From NCBI GenBank assembly GCA_037442565.1, contig JBBIQA010000001.1, forward strand, positions 57,656 to 121,655: DNA of 64,000 nucleotides. Direction: 5' to 3'. The first letter of the stretch is position 1, and every line of letters starts with the position of its first letter. Shown here in pieces: positions 50,736 through 60,188 of this stretch. A program made the position numbers and the translations under genes. The notes beneath the pieces are model-generated. The model ran no database searches. It saw only the letters and a list, made by a program, of their open reading frames with translations, and was not told the origin of the DNA. The DNA is from PALSA-911 sp037442565. GTDB lineage: Bacteria; Pseudomonadota; Alphaproteobacteria; Acetobacterales; Acetobacteraceae.

Positions 50736-51200
50736 GCCTTCCGCCTCGATCGTGGCCTTGCTGACGGAAAAGCCGGCGCGGCGCGCGGCGTCCGCCAGGG
50801 CATGAGCCAGGTCGTGATCGTCGATCTCCACCACCCGGCCGCATTGCCGGCAGATCAGGAACTGCGCGGCATGCGCGGCATGGTCATGCGCGGCATCCTC
50901 CGGCGCGACGCAGCCGACGAACGCGGACAGCCTCTCCAGCCGGTGGATCAGGCCGTGCTCCAGCAGGAAATCGAGGGCGCGATACACTGTTGGCGGCGCC
51001 GCTCCCTGGCGGGTGGAGCGCAGCCGGTCCAGCAGATCGTAGGCGCCGGTGGGCGCTTCCTGCTCCAGGATCAGGCCCAGCACCTGCCGGCGCAGATCGG
51101 TCAGGCGGGCGCCGCGCTCCGCGCAGATCGCGTCGGCGCGGTCCAGCAGCGCCTCGGTCCGCCCGGAGAAGGTTTTTCCGGTATGTGCGCCGGCCGTCAT
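50712..51200 (-). CDS. zur: Fur-family regulator, probably Zur
   Basis: This 162-aa protein has the Fur-type winged helix (ERGARLTDLRRQVLGLIL, APPTVYRALDFLLEHGLIHR) and dimer-domain metal sites. FLICRQCGRVVEIDD and the C-terminal CGACAG supply two CxxC structural zinc motifs; HDHAAHAAQ resembles the regulatory site. The CRxCGRVVEID pattern fits Zur, the zinc uptake repressor, better than Fur. The start is ATG 51200. No zinc uptake genes lie nearby, so the assignment is tentative. The gene is divergent from hisI. Confidence 0.78.
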   Translation of the reverse strand: MTAGAHTGKTFSGRTEALLDRADAICAERGARLTDLRRQVLGLILEQEAPTGAYDLLDRLRSTRQGAAPPTVYRALDFLLEHGLIHRLERLSAFVGCVAPEDAAHDHAAHAAQFLICRQCGRVVEIDDHDLAHALADAARRAGFSVSKATIEAEGLCGACAG

Positions 51201-51247
51201 CCGTCCATCCCTTTTCCGCAGACCCGAGAAGCGCCAAGATAGCACCC

Positions 51248-51652
51248 ATGACCGAAACCGCCACAGACGCCGTATTGGCCGCCATCGCCTTCAACGCCGA
51301 CGGGCTGGTGCCCGCCATCGCCCAGCAGCACGACACCGGCGAGGTGCTGATGATGGCCTGGATGAACCGCGCGGCGGTGGCCGAAACGCTGGCCACCGGA
51401 AGGGTGTGCTATTTCAGCCGCAGCCGGAACCGGCTGTGGCGCAAGGGGGAGTCGTCCGGGCAGGTCCAGCATCTGCACGAATTGCGGGTGGATTGCGACG
51501 GCGACACGATTTTACTGCTCGTGCAGCAGGATGGAGTCGCTTGTCATACAGGGCGGCGGAACTGCTTCTTCCGCGCCGTGCGGGATGGCGAACTGGTGGA
51601 AATCGCCGCGCCGCTGATGGACCCGAAGGCGCTGTATGGCGGGCATGGGTGA
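51248..51652 (+). CDS. hisI: Phosphoribosyl-AMP cyclohydrolase
   Basis: This 134-aa enzyme opens the adenine ring of phosphoribosyl-AMP in the third step of histidine synthesis. Zinc/Mg motifs are visible: CYFSRSRNRLWRKGESSGQV, LRVDCDGDTILLLV and ACHTGRRNCFF. It is a stand-alone HisI without the HisE domain, as is usual in alphaproteobacteria. The ATG lies 48 bp from the divergent Zur-like start. Confidence 0.93.
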   Translation: MTETATDAVLAAIAFNADGLVPAIAQQHDTGEVLMMAWMNRAAVAETLATGRVCYFSRSRNRLWRKGESSGQVQHLHELRVDCDGDTILLLVQQDGVACHTGRRNCFFRAVRDGELVEIAAPLMDPKALYGGHG

Positions 51653-51695
51653 GGTGGCTGGCAAGGCCGGGGCCCGATAACCAAACCCGCCTTCC

Positions 51696-52430
51696 CTACC
51701 CCGCAGCCACGACCTCCACAGCCACCGCTGTCACATTGTCCGTGGCCTGCTTCTCCAGCGCGGCCTGCACCAGCGCCTCGGCCGGCACCGCGCCGGCCAG
51801 CAGGACGGCAATTTCCGGATCGGTCAGGGCCTTGTTCAGGCCATCGCTGCACAGCAGCAGCCGGTCGCCGATGGTCAGCTCGCCGCTGATCTCGTCGAGC
51901 GCGAATCCGGCATCGTCGGCCCCGACCGCACGGGTGATGACGTTGCCGCGCGGGTGATGGATGGCTTCCTCGGCGGTGATGGCGCCGGCGTCCAGCAGCG
52001 CCTGCACCAGGCTATGGTCGCGGGTGATCTGGGTAAGCCGGCCGTCGCGCAGCAGGTAGGCGCGGGAATCGCCGGCCCAGAGGCAGGTGAATGTCTGTTC
52101 CCGCACCAGCAGGATCACCAGGGTGGAGGCGACGGTTATGCCCTCGCCGCGGCGGGTGGCCTCCGACCCCATCTCCCGATGGGCGTCATCGACGCGAGTG
52201 CGGATCTCCGCGAGCAGGGCGCCGTGGCCGAGACCCTCCGGCACCGCGGACAGCGCATCCGCCAGCATGCCGGACGCCAGCGCCCCGGCCGCGTGGCCGC
52301 CGGCACCGTCTGCCACGGCCCAGAGCCCGATCTCCGGCCGGTCGACCAGGGCATCCTCGTTGGCGGAACGCCTCGTTCCGGCATGGGTGAACGACCAGGA
52401 CCGGAAGCCGCCGATATCCGCCTGTCCCAT
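51696..52430 (-). CDS. PP2C-family serine/threonine phosphatase
   Basis: This 244-aa PPM phosphatase has metal-binding motifs NEDALVD (first Asp), VADGAGGHAAGALAS, AGDSRAYLLRDG, LLLCSDGLNKAL and the final ATDNVTAVAVEVV. It needs two Mn2+ or Mg2+ ions. Bacterial relatives (Stp/PrpC/PppA) reverse Hanks-type kinases, often in type VI secretion loci, but neither partner is present here. The start is ATG 52430; a TTG 21 bp upstream is less likely. Its ATG is 105 bp from the divergent lpxB start. Confidence 0.86.
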   Translation of the reverse strand: MGQADIGGFRSWSFTHAGTRRSANEDALVDRPEIGLWAVADGAGGHAAGALASGMLADALSAVPEGLGHGALLAEIRTRVDDAHREMGSEATRRGEGITVASTLVILLVREQTFTCLWAGDSRAYLLRDGRLTQITRDHSLVQALLDAGAITAEEAIHHPRGNVITRAVGADDAGFALDEISGELTIGDRLLLCSDGLNKALTDPEIAVLLAGAVPAEALVQAALEKQATDNVTAVAVEVVAAG

Positions 52431-52534
52431 CCGGTTCCCCGTCCCCTTCAAATGCGCGGATCATGCCACGCGGGCGTTATCATTGCACGGCCCGGCTGCC
52501 CATCCTATGCACGGCCAACCGGAAAAGGCGAAGC

Positions 52535-53674
52535 ATGACCCTGATCTACCTCATCGCCGGCGAGGCAAGCGGCGATGTGCTGGGCGCGCGGCTGATGGCC
52601 GCGCTGCGCGCACGCCGGCCGGATCTGCGTTTCGCCGGCGTCGGTGGGGAGCGGATGCAGGAGCAGGGGCTGGACAGCCTGTTCCCACTGCACGAACTGG
52701 CGCTGATGGGGCTGCTGGAGGTGCTGCCGAACCTGCGCCGGCTGAAGCGGCGCCTGGCGCAGACCGTGGCCGATATCGGGCAACGCCGGCCGGTGGTGGT
52801 TGTCACCATCGACAGCCCCGGCTTCACGCTGCGCGTCCTGCGCGCCATCGCGCCGCTGGGCATTCCCCGCGCGCATTACGTCGCGCCGCAGGCCTGGGCC
52901 TGGCGCGAAAGCCGGGTGAGGCATTTCCCCGGGCTGTGGGAGAAGCTGCTCTGCCTGCTGCCGTTCGAGCCGGCGTTCTTCGCCCGGCATGGCCTGGAGG
53001 CGGATTTCGTCGGCCATCCCGTGCTGGAGAGCGGCGCGGACTCCGGCGACGCGCAACGCTTCCGGGACCGTCACGCGATCGCGCCGCAAGCCCGCATCGT
53101 CACGCTGATGCCGGGCAGCCGGCGCACCGAGGTGAGCCGGCTGCTGCCCGTGCTCGGTGAGACGCTGGCGCGGCTGGCGCCGCGCGTTCCACACCTGACG
53201 CCGGTCGTGGCGGTGGCGGCCCCCGTGGCCGGAGCGGTGCTGGAAGGCATCCGGTCCTGGCCGGGGCGACCGCTGGTGGTGACGGAGACCGCCGACAAGC
53301 ACGACGCCTTCGCCGCCAGCGCGGCGGCGCTGACGAAATCGGGCACCTCGACCCTGGAACTGGCGCTGGCCGGGGTACCGATGCTGGTGACCTACAGGGT
53401 GAATCCGATCACCGCCGCCATCGCCCGGCGGCTGGTGAAGGTGAAATACGCGTCGCTGGTGAACCTGCTGGCCGGACGGGAACTGGTGCCCGAGCTTATC
53501 CAGGGCGCCAGCACACCGGCGCGCCTGGCGGCGACGCTGGAGGAATTGCTGACCGACCCGGCGGCGGCGGCGGCGCAGCGCGCCGGCTTCCGGACCGTGC
53601 TGGACAGCCTGCGTCCGCCGCGCGGCCTGCCGTCCGAAGCCGCCGCGGACGCGGTGCTCGGACTGATCAGGTAA
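52535..53674 (+). CDS. lpxB: Lipid-A-disaccharide synthase
   Basis: This 379-aa glycosyltransferase begins MTLIYLIAGEASGDVLGARLM, the LpxB N-terminus. It also has FVGHPVLES and LTKSGTSTLELALAGVPMLVTYR, the nucleotide-sugar site. It joins UDP-diacylglucosamine with lipid X in the lipid A pathway at the inner membrane. This shows an LPS-producing Gram-negative. ATG 52535 is preferred over the longer frame. It ends 8 bp inside the convergent oxidoreductase gene. Confidence 0.92.
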   Translation: MTLIYLIAGEASGDVLGARLMAALRARRPDLRFAGVGGERMQEQGLDSLFPLHELALMGLLEVLPNLRRLKRRLAQTVADIGQRRPVVVVTIDSPGFTLRVLRAIAPLGIPRAHYVAPQAWAWRESRVRHFPGLWEKLLCLLPFEPAFFARHGLEADFVGHPVLESGADSGDAQRFRDRHAIAPQARIVTLMPGSRRTEVSRLLPVLGETLARLAPRVPHLTPVVAVAAPVAGAVLEGIRSWPGRPLVVTETADKHDAFAASAAALTKSGTSTLELALAGVPMLVTYRVNPITAAIARRLVKVKYASLVNLLAGRELVPELIQGASTPARLAATLEELLTDPAAAAAQRAGFRTVLDSLRPPRGLPSEAAADAVLGLIR

Positions 53675-54641
53675 GCAGCCCCGAGGCGCGCATCTTGTCC
53701 TGGGCAGCGGCCATCGCGTCCATCACCGCCAGGGCGGCGGCCAGGGCACGGCGGCCGGCGGCGGCGTCCACCAGGACCGGCGCGCCATCCAGCACGGAGG
53801 CCACGAAGGCGGCGTGCTCGGCGGCCAGGCTGTCGTGATCCTGCCACGAGATCTCCTCGATGCCGAAGCCCTCGACCCCCGGTACCGGCTTGCCGCGGCC
53901 GCGGGCGACGACGGAAACCGAGCGGTTGGCGAAATCCACCGCCATGTAGCCATCCTTGGCGAACAGCCGCATGCGCCGCTCGGTGCGCGCGGAAATCCGG
54001 CTCGCGGTGATGGTCGCAACCGCCCCGTTGGCGAAGCGTATCCGGGCGTTGGCGATGTCCTCATGCGCGCTCGCCACCGCCGCGCCTACCGCGTCCACCG
54101 TGTCGATCGGGCTGTCCACCAAGGCGAGGATGAGGTCCAGATCATGGATCATCAGGTCCAGGATGACCGAGACGTCGGTGCCGCGCGGCTTGTAGGGGGC
54201 GATGCGTGTGGCCTCGATATAAAGCGGACTGCTCATCTGCCCGGCGAGCGCGCCGTAGGCCGCCGAGAATCGCTCCAGATGTCCCACCTGCAGTACCAAG
54301 CCGCGCTCGGTGGCAAGCGCCGCGAGTTCGTCGGCCTGCGCCAGGGTGGAGGCGATGGGCTTCTCCACCAGCACATGCTTGCCGGCGCGCAGGGCCGCGC
54401 AGGCCAGGGCGTGATGGGCTTCGGCCGGGGCGGCGATGATCATCGCGTCCGCCGTCGCCAGCAACGCCTCGAAGCCCATGCTTTCCGCCCCGGCTTCCCA
54501 GCCGGTCGCGCGGGCGCGTTCCTCGTCCGGGTCGTGGATTCCGGCCAGTTCCGCCCGCTCGGACGCCGCCACCTTCAGCGCGTGATAGCGCCCGAAATGG
54601 CCGGCTCCGGCGACGCCTATGCGCAGTTTTTTGCCCGACAT
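53667..54641 (-). CDS. Gfo/Idh/MocA-family NAD-dependent oxidoreductase
   Basis: This 324-aa protein has the Rossmann motif RIGVAGAGHFGRYHALKVA at its start and the family signature HVLVEKPIASTLAQADEL (EKP, catalytic Lys). The C-terminal half is an alpha/beta domain. Family members oxidise sugars or cyclitols. A Gfo/Idh gene close to lpxB is seen in several Rhodospirillales, where it may serve lipid A or LPS sugar modification; that link is inference. Confidence 0.87.
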   Translation of the reverse strand: MSGKKLRIGVAGAGHFGRYHALKVAASERAELAGIHDPDEERARATGWEAGAESMGFEALLATADAMIIAAPAEAHHALACAALRAGKHVLVEKPIASTLAQADELAALATERGLVLQVGHLERFSAAYGALAGQMSSPLYIEATRIAPYKPRGTDVSVILDLMIHDLDLILALVDSPIDTVDAVGAAVASAHEDIANARIRFANGAVATITASRISARTERRMRLFAKDGYMAVDFANRSVSVVARGRGKPVPGVEGFGIEEISWQDHDSLAAEHAAFVASVLDGAPVLVDAAAGRRALAAALAVMDAMAAAQDKMRASGLLT

Positions 54642-54977
54642 CCAAGCCTCGCGATTTTGGCCGTTCCTAACAGGACCGGCCGCGTTTCTCTAGTGCACGA
54701 TCGGCTCAGGTAGAATCTCCGATCCTGCTCTAATCTTTGTTTTGGCGAGCCTTTGCATAGGATCCTGTGAAGAACAGGATCCGATAAGGCTCTGGCGTCC
54801 GCAATATGAACAACCGGCGCCGAGTTCATGAATAGACCGTAAACAAACGACCATCAGGTCGTCACCCCCCAGGCTTAGGGTTGCATCGGACGGGTCGGGT
54901 CGTCATTACTCCCGCGCCGAACTCCGGCGCCGTCCGGCCTATCGCCCCTCCTGTCCCTGCGGAGCCGCCTGCCCGTC
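54642..54977. other. Intergenic region before secD with two hairpins
   Basis: This 336-bp region carries no convincing gene. It holds GGATCCTG-TGAAGAA-CAGGATCC (54760-54782, 8-bp stem) and ACGACC-ATCA-GGTCGT (54847-54862, 6-bp stem). These could be regulatory leader structures or operator sites for the divergent Gfo/Idh and secD genes. No known riboswitch is recognised. Confidence 0.55.
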
Positions 54978-56555
54978 ATGATGTATTTCTCGCGCCTGAA
55001 GACCGGGCTCATCCTCGGTGTCTGCCTGCTTGGCGCCCTGTTGTGCATCCCCAACCTGATGCCGGCGCCGGTTTCCTGGCTGCCCTGGCGCACCGTGCAT
55101 CTCGGCCTCGATCTGCGCGGCGGCAGCTATCTGCTGCTGGAAGTGGACATGAAGGCGGTGGTGAAGGAGCGGCTGGAAAGCCTGACCGACGGCGTGCGCC
55201 AGGCGCTGCGCCCGGGCAACATCTTCTACCAGACCCTGCGCGCCGAGCCCGCGTCCGACCGGGTGCTGCTGCGCCTGCGCGACGCCACGCGCACCGACGC
55301 GGCCGTCGCCGCGCTGCAGCCGCTGGTCAGCCCCACGGGCCGCAGCGGCGCCCCGGACATCGACATCGCCTCGACGCCGGATGGCCAGATCACCCTCACC
55401 CTGAACCCGGTCGGCCTCACCGAGCGTGCCAGCTCCGCCGTGCAGCAATCGATCGAGATCGTTCGCCGCCGCATCGACGAGACCGGGGTGATCGACCCGC
55501 AGATCACCCGCCAGGGGTCCTCGCGGATCGTCGTGCAGCTGCCGGGTATCGAGGATCCGAACCGGATCAAGGAACTGCTCGGCAAGACCGCGCACATGAC
55601 CTTCCGCCTGGTGGACGAGAACGCCAACCCGACCCTCGGCGGCCCGCCGCCGCCCGGCGTGGATTTCCTGCCCGTGGAGGGCCAGCCCGGCAACAAGCTC
55701 GGCGTGCGCAAGCGCATCGACGTGGACGGCGCCGACCTGACCGACGCGCGCGCCGGCACCAGCGGGCAGACCGGGGAATGGGTGGTGAACTTCACCTTCA
55801 ACTCGGTCGGCACGCGCCGCTTCGCCGATATCAGCCGGGCCAATATCGGCCACCGCTTCGCCATCGTGCTCGATGACAAGGTGATCAGCGCGCCGGTGAT
55901 CCGCGAGGCGATCACCGCCGGGCGTGGTCAGATCAGCGGCAACTTCACCGCCGCATCCGCCAACGACCTGGCGGTGCTGCTGCGCGCCGGCGCCCTGCCG
56001 GCACCGCTGACCGTGGTGGAGGAACGCAGCGTCGGGCCCGAACTGGGTGCGGACTCGATCCGCGTCGGCGCATTGTCGCTGGCCTTCGGCTTCGTGCTGG
56101 TGATCGTGTTCATGGGCGTGTTCTACGGCCTGTTCGGCTGGTTCGCGAACCTGGCGCTGGTGGTCAACCTGGTCCTGATGCTGGCCATCATGTCGGTGCT
56201 GGAGGCGACCATGACCCTGCCGGGCATGGCCGGCATCCTGCTCACCCTGGGCATGGCGGTGGACGCCAACATCCTGGTGAACGAACGCATCCGCGAGGAA
56301 TTCCGCCTCGGCCGCCCCCCCCTGGCGGCGCTGGAGGCCGGGTTCACCCGCGCCTACGCCACCATCTTCGACAGCAACGCCACCGCCTTCCTGGCCCATG
56401 TGATGCTGTTCGCCTTCGGCACCGGCCCGGTGCGCGGCTTCGCGGTCACCATCACGGTCGGCATCCTGACCACGATGTTCACCGCCTGGATGCTCACCCG
56501 CCTGTTCGTCTCGCGCTGGTATATCGCCACGCGGCCTCAAACGCTTCCGGTCTGA
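54978..56555 (+). CDS. secD: Protein translocase subunit SecD
   Basis: This 525-aa subunit of SecDF uses the proton gradient to help pull exported proteins through SecYEG. The N-terminal helix (TGLILGVCLLGALLCIPNL) leads to a large periplasmic domain (HLGLDLRGGSYLLLEVD). Five C-terminal helices include GMAVDANILVNERIREEFRLG. The length is normal for an alphaproteobacterial SecD. secF follows 6 bp later. Confidence 0.95.
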   Translation: MMYFSRLKTGLILGVCLLGALLCIPNLMPAPVSWLPWRTVHLGLDLRGGSYLLLEVDMKAVVKERLESLTDGVRQALRPGNIFYQTLRAEPASDRVLLRLRDATRTDAAVAALQPLVSPTGRSGAPDIDIASTPDGQITLTLNPVGLTERASSAVQQSIEIVRRRIDETGVIDPQITRQGSSRIVVQLPGIEDPNRIKELLGKTAHMTFRLVDENANPTLGGPPPPGVDFLPVEGQPGNKLGVRKRIDVDGADLTDARAGTSGQTGEWVVNFTFNSVGTRRFADISRANIGHRFAIVLDDKVISAPVIREAITAGRGQISGNFTAASANDLAVLLRAGALPAPLTVVEERSVGPELGADSIRVGALSLAFGFVLVIVFMGVFYGLFGWFANLALVVNLVLMLAIMSVLEATMTLPGMAGILLTLGMAVDANILVNERIREEFRLGRPPLAALEAGFTRAYATIFDSNATAFLAHVMLFAFGTGPVRGFAVTITVGILTTMFTAWMLTRLFVSRWYIATRPQTLPV

Positions 56556-56561
56556 CCCGTC

Positions 56562-57614
56562 ATGGCTTCCAAAACATCCCCCTCCAACACATCCCCCGCC
56601 GGCACCCTTCCGCGGTTCCTGCGCCCCATGCTGCGGCTGGTGCCGGACAATACGCGCTTTCAGTTCATGCGCGGGCGTTACCTCGGCCTGATCGTGTCCG
56701 CGGTGCTCTCCACCGCATCGATCGCCCTGTTCTTCTATCCCGGCCTGAACCTGGGGATCGATTTCTCCGGCGGCGTGGTCATGGAACTGCGGACCCAAGG
56801 CCCGGCCGATTTCGGCAAGATCCGCCAGGCGCTGGCCAGTTCCCATGTCGGCGAACAAGGCGTCCAGCGCTTCGGCGACGACAGCCAGGTGCTGGTGCGC
56901 CTGCACAGCCAGCCGACCGAGGCGGCCACGCAGCAAGCCGTCACCAAGGTCCGCGACGCGATCGAGGCCGTGCAGCCGGGAACCAAGATACTTCGGACCG
57001 ACGCGGTGGGAGCCTCGGTCTCGGCCGAATTGTTCCGCGACGGCCTGCTGGCGCTCGGCATCAGCCTGCTGATGATCCTGGTCTATATCTGGTTCCGCTT
57101 CGAATGGCAGTTCGCCGTCGGCGCCGTGGTGACGCTGATCCTGGACGTGACCAAGGCGGTGGGCTTCCTCGCACTCACCCGGATCGAGTTCGACCTGGTG
57201 ATGGTGGCGGCGATCCTGACCGTGATTGGTTATTCCACAAACGATAAGGTTGTGGTTTACGATCGGGTTCGCGAGAATCTACGCAAATATAAGACCATGC
57301 CATTGCGTGCCCTGATCGATCAGTCAATCAATGAAACACTGAACCGGACGTTGGGAACCTCCATGACGGTGTTCCTGGCCAGCCTGCCACTGGCCCTTTT
57401 CGGCGGTGCGTCGATCTCCGGTTTCGCCTGGGTGATGCTATTCGGGATCGTGGTCGGCACGTCTTCGTCCATCTTCATTGCAGCGCCGATCCTGCTGTTC
57501 CTGGGGGAAAACCGCCTGCGGCGGGACAATGCGCCAGTGACGGAACGGGCGGCGGAACGGGCGGCCGATCCGGTTCGGCCGGGTCCGGCCGGAGGCAAGC
57601 CAAAGCCACGCTGA
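56562..57614 (+). CDS. secF: Protein translocase subunit SecF
   Basis: This 350-aa partner of SecD has LNLGIDFSGGVVMELR and the membrane motifs VIGYSTNDKVVVYDRVRENL and LNRTLGTSMTVFLASLPLAL that characterise SecF. The last about 30 residues are polar and Arg/Pro-rich. It starts 6 bp after secD. A 5-bp hairpin (GCCGG-ACAACA-CCGGC, 57615-57630) follows the stop directly. Confidence 0.95.
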   Translation: MASKTSPSNTSPAGTLPRFLRPMLRLVPDNTRFQFMRGRYLGLIVSAVLSTASIALFFYPGLNLGIDFSGGVVMELRTQGPADFGKIRQALASSHVGEQGVQRFGDDSQVLVRLHSQPTEAATQQAVTKVRDAIEAVQPGTKILRTDAVGASVSAELFRDGLLALGISLLMILVYIWFRFEWQFAVGAVVTLILDVTKAVGFLALTRIEFDLVMVAAILTVIGYSTNDKVVVYDRVRENLRKYKTMPLRALIDQSINETLNRTLGTSMTVFLASLPLALFGGASISGFAWVMLFGIVVGTSSSIFIAAPILLFLGENRLRRDNAPVTERAAERAADPVRPGPAGGKPKPR

Positions 57615-57630
57615 GCCGGACAACACCGGC
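57615..57630 (+). terminator. Hairpin after secF
   Basis: GCCGG (57615-57619) pairs with CCGGC (57626-57630) immediately after the secF stop. There is no T run next to it, but an AT-rich stretch with a run of seven T lies at 57684-57690. Termination is possible; the AT-rich stretch may instead be the promoter of the next gene. Confidence 0.35.
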
Positions 57631-57742
57631 AGGCCGCCCAACAGAAATTGTTTAGATGTAACCAGAAGCAATGAGACAAAAATCTTTTTTTGCGTTATTT
57701 CTCTGTCCCGACGTTGGGGCCGGTTGCTAGGAAACGCAAAAA

Positions 57743-58942
57743 TTGGGTGATCTAGCTTCGCTAGGTTTCGGATTGGCGCATGCGCCGATGCCGATGCGGT
57801 TGTTGCTGGTTGGCGCCAACCAGCGTTGGACGCGCGTGGTCTCGGCGGCCGCCATGCGGCTGGGCGCCACGGTGATCGACACCGCCAGCAATTCGCGGGC
57901 AGCCCTGTCGCGGATCCTCACGGCCGCGCGGCCCTATTCGATGGTGCTGCTGCAGGCCAGGCACGCGGACACGGGCTTTCATGACCTGGCCGACCTGACC
58001 ACCGGCGATGCCGGGTCGGGAACAGGCCTGTTGCTGCTGCACGACACCCGGACCCAACAGGGCCCGCTGGAGGCCACCCGCCGTCCAGCGGCCTGCATCG
58101 TCGTCGAGCAGGCCAATCGGGCGGCGATCAGCCGGGCGCTGAACCATCAGTCCGGCCAGCCCGACGAGCCACCGGTGGAACTCTCCACGGCCGAGCTGCG
58201 CGCCGCCCTGGCCGAGCCGATGCTGAAACTGCGCTACCAGCCGCTGGTCCGCCTCGTGGACCGGTTGCCGATCGGAGTGGAGGCGCTCGCCCGGCTGGAT
58301 CATCCGAAGTACGGCATGCTGGCGGCCGAGCAGTTCATCCCGCAGATGGAAGCGGCCAACCTCTCCCATCTGCTGACCGAGGCGATGATCGCGCAGGCGA
58401 TGCATGACACGTGCAGCCATGGCCTGACCGATCGCGGCCTGCGGATCGGGCTGAACGTGCCGCTGAACGTGCTGATGATGGACGAAGTGTTCGATGTGCT
58501 GGAAGACCAGCGCCAGAAATGCTCCATTCCGGCATCGGATATCATCGTCGAACTCACCGAAACCCAGCCGGTGACGGACCATCGCGCGCTTCGCGGCGTC
58601 ATCCGCCGGCTGCGCGAGATCGGCTATCGCGTTTCGATCGACGACGCCTCCCCGGCGATCCCCAATCTGGAGGCGCTGATCGGGCTTGGATTCAACACCC
58701 TGAAATTCGACAAGTCGGTCGTGCAGCAGGCCGCGCACGATCCGGACAGCCGGGCATTCATCGAACGGGTCGAAAACCTGGCCAGGGCCTCGGATATGCT
58801 CACCATCGCCGAGGGCATCGAAGACGCCGAAACCCATGACCTGATGCGCGACCTTGGCGTCGATTTCGGGCAAGGCTTTCTGATCGGCCGCCCGCTGCCG
58901 CCCGGTGCCGTGAAGCTATGGCTCGATGCCTGGCAGCGATAG
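57743..58942 (+). CDS. EAL domain protein with a receiver-like N-terminus
   Basis: This 399-aa protein has an N-terminal about 130-residue domain (MRLLLVGANQRWTRVVSAAA) shaped like a response-regulator receiver but without a clear phospho-Asp. The EAL domain follows (about residues 150-395): GVEALARLDH, VELTETQPV, LKFDKSV, IAEGIED and GQGFLIGRPLPP. The loop-6 DDFG motif reads DDASPA, so the dimerisation loop is degenerate and catalytic rate or control may be altered. The start is TTG 57743 with AGGAAA upstream; ATG 57788 is an alternative. It ends 31 bp before the end of the convergent dehydrogenase gene. Confidence 0.8.
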   Translation: MGDLASLGFGLAHAPMPMRLLLVGANQRWTRVVSAAAMRLGATVIDTASNSRAALSRILTAARPYSMVLLQARHADTGFHDLADLTTGDAGSGTGLLLLHDTRTQQGPLEATRRPAACIVVEQANRAAISRALNHQSGQPDEPPVELSTAELRAALAEPMLKLRYQPLVRLVDRLPIGVEALARLDHPKYGMLAAEQFIPQMEAANLSHLLTEAMIAQAMHDTCSHGLTDRGLRIGLNVPLNVLMMDEVFDVLEDQRQKCSIPASDIIVELTETQPVTDHRALRGVIRRLREIGYRVSIDDASPAIPNLEALIGLGFNTLKFDKSVVQQAAHDPDSRAFIERVENLARASDMLTIAEGIEDAETHDLMRDLGVDFGQGFLIGRPLPPGAVKLWLDAWQR

Positions 58943-58945
58943 CGA

Positions 58946-58961
58946 AGGGGCGCCGGCCCCT
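58946..58961. terminator. Bidirectional hairpin between convergent genes
   Basis: AGGGGC (58946-58951) pairs with GCCCCT (58956-58961) around GCCG. It lies between the ends of the EAL gene and the dehydrogenase gene. There is no T tract, and the G-run design resembles the repeat-cassette hairpins. Confidence 0.4.
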
Positions 58962-58972
58962 GCCCGTCTCGA

Positions 58973-60151
58973 CTAGATGTTGCTGCGGCTGCCGGTCCAG
59001 ACTTCACGGTACAGCGCGGTGATCTCCGCCTTCTCCGGCACACGGGGGTTGTTGCCCGGACTGCCCGACGCCAGGGCCTGCTCCGCCATCAGGTCCAGCT
59101 TGCCGTTCCAGCTCGCCTCGTCGATGCCGTAGGCCGCCGGGGTGGGCACACCCAGATCCGCGTTCAGCTGTTCCAGGCCGCTGACCAGCTTCGCGGCGGC
59201 GACCGCGTCGGAGTCGGTTACGGCGGCAAAGCCGGCCCGGCGCGACGCTTCCGCGTAGCGCGCCTCGGCGGCGCCGACCGAGAAGCGGGTGATCGCCGGC
59301 AGCAGCATCGCGTTCGACAGCCCGTGCGGCACGTGGAAATGCGCGCCGATCGGGCGGGACATGCCATGCACCAGGGCCACCGAACTGTTGGAGAACGCCA
59401 GGCCCGCCTGGGTGGCGCCCAGCATCATCGCTTCGCGCGCGGCGGCGTTGCTCGGCTCGGCATAGGCGGTGCGCAGATGCTTGCCGATCAGTTCCATGGC
59501 GGCGAGCGCCAGCGCGTCGGAGAACGGGTTGGCGCGCCTGGAGACATAGGCCTCCAGCGCATGGGTCAGGCTGTCGACGCCGGTATCGGCGGTGGTGCGC
59601 GGCGGCACGGTGAAGGTGAGTTCGTAATCCACGATGGCGGCCAGCGGCAGGGCGCCGAGGCCGGCGATCAGCATCTTCTCGTCGCGCTCATGGTCGGTGA
59701 TGACGGTGAACCGGGTGCACTCGCTGCCGGTGCCCGCGGTGGTGGGGATGGCGATCACCGGCATGGCGCCGCGATCGGCCTGGAACGGCACCTTGTAGTC
59801 GCGCATCTTGCCGCCATTCACCGCGAGGATTGCCATCGCCTTGGCGGTGTCGATCGGCGAGCCGCCGCCGAAACCGATCAGGCAATCATAGTCGCCGGCG
59901 CGAATGGCGGTCAGGCCGGTCTCCACGATGCTGTCGGTGGGCTCGGGGACGGTGTCGCTGAACACCGCGGCGGCGATGCCCGCCTCGGCCAGCGGTTCCA
60001 GGCAGCGCTGCAGCAGGCCGGACGAGACCATGAAGGGATCGGTGACGACCAGCGGGCGGGAGAGACCGAACTTGGCCAGGACCGTGGCGAGCTGGCCGAC
60101 GGTGCCGCCGCCGACCAGCATCATGCGGGGCGAGGCGATGTTGGTGATCAT
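58973..60151 (-). CDS. Iron-containing alcohol dehydrogenase
   Basis: This 392-aa type III dehydrogenase has the cofactor site LIGFGGGSPIDTAKA, IPTTAGTGSECTRF and the metal-binding region HGMSRPIGAHFHVPHGLSNA with the His/Asp ligands. It oxidises or reduces alcohols, lactaldehyde or hydroxyacid semialdehydes with NAD. On the minus strand it follows the two ABC ATPases after 37 bp, in the same direction as the aldolase and RraA genes, so a sugar-acid degradation role is likely. Confidence 0.9.
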   Translation of the reverse strand: MITNIASPRMMLVGGGTVGQLATVLAKFGLSRPLVVTDPFMVSSGLLQRCLEPLAEAGIAAAVFSDTVPEPTDSIVETGLTAIRAGDYDCLIGFGGGSPIDTAKAMAILAVNGGKMRDYKVPFQADRGAMPVIAIPTTAGTGSECTRFTVITDHERDEKMLIAGLGALPLAAIVDYELTFTVPPRTTADTGVDSLTHALEAYVSRRANPFSDALALAAMELIGKHLRTAYAEPSNAAAREAMMLGATQAGLAFSNSSVALVHGMSRPIGAHFHVPHGLSNAMLLPAITRFSVGAAEARYAEASRRAGFAAVTDSDAVAAAKLVSGLEQLNADLGVPTPAAYGIDEASWNGKLDLMAEQALASGSPGNNPRVPEKAEITALYREVWTGSRSNI

Positions 60152-60188
60152 GTGGTTTCCTCCCGATGGAACTCAGCCGCGACAGGTA

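Noticed and set aside
54617..55093. Two short minus-strand ORFs near the secD promoter
   Set aside because: Both show random composition, overlap the ends of recognised genes and have no ribosome binding site.
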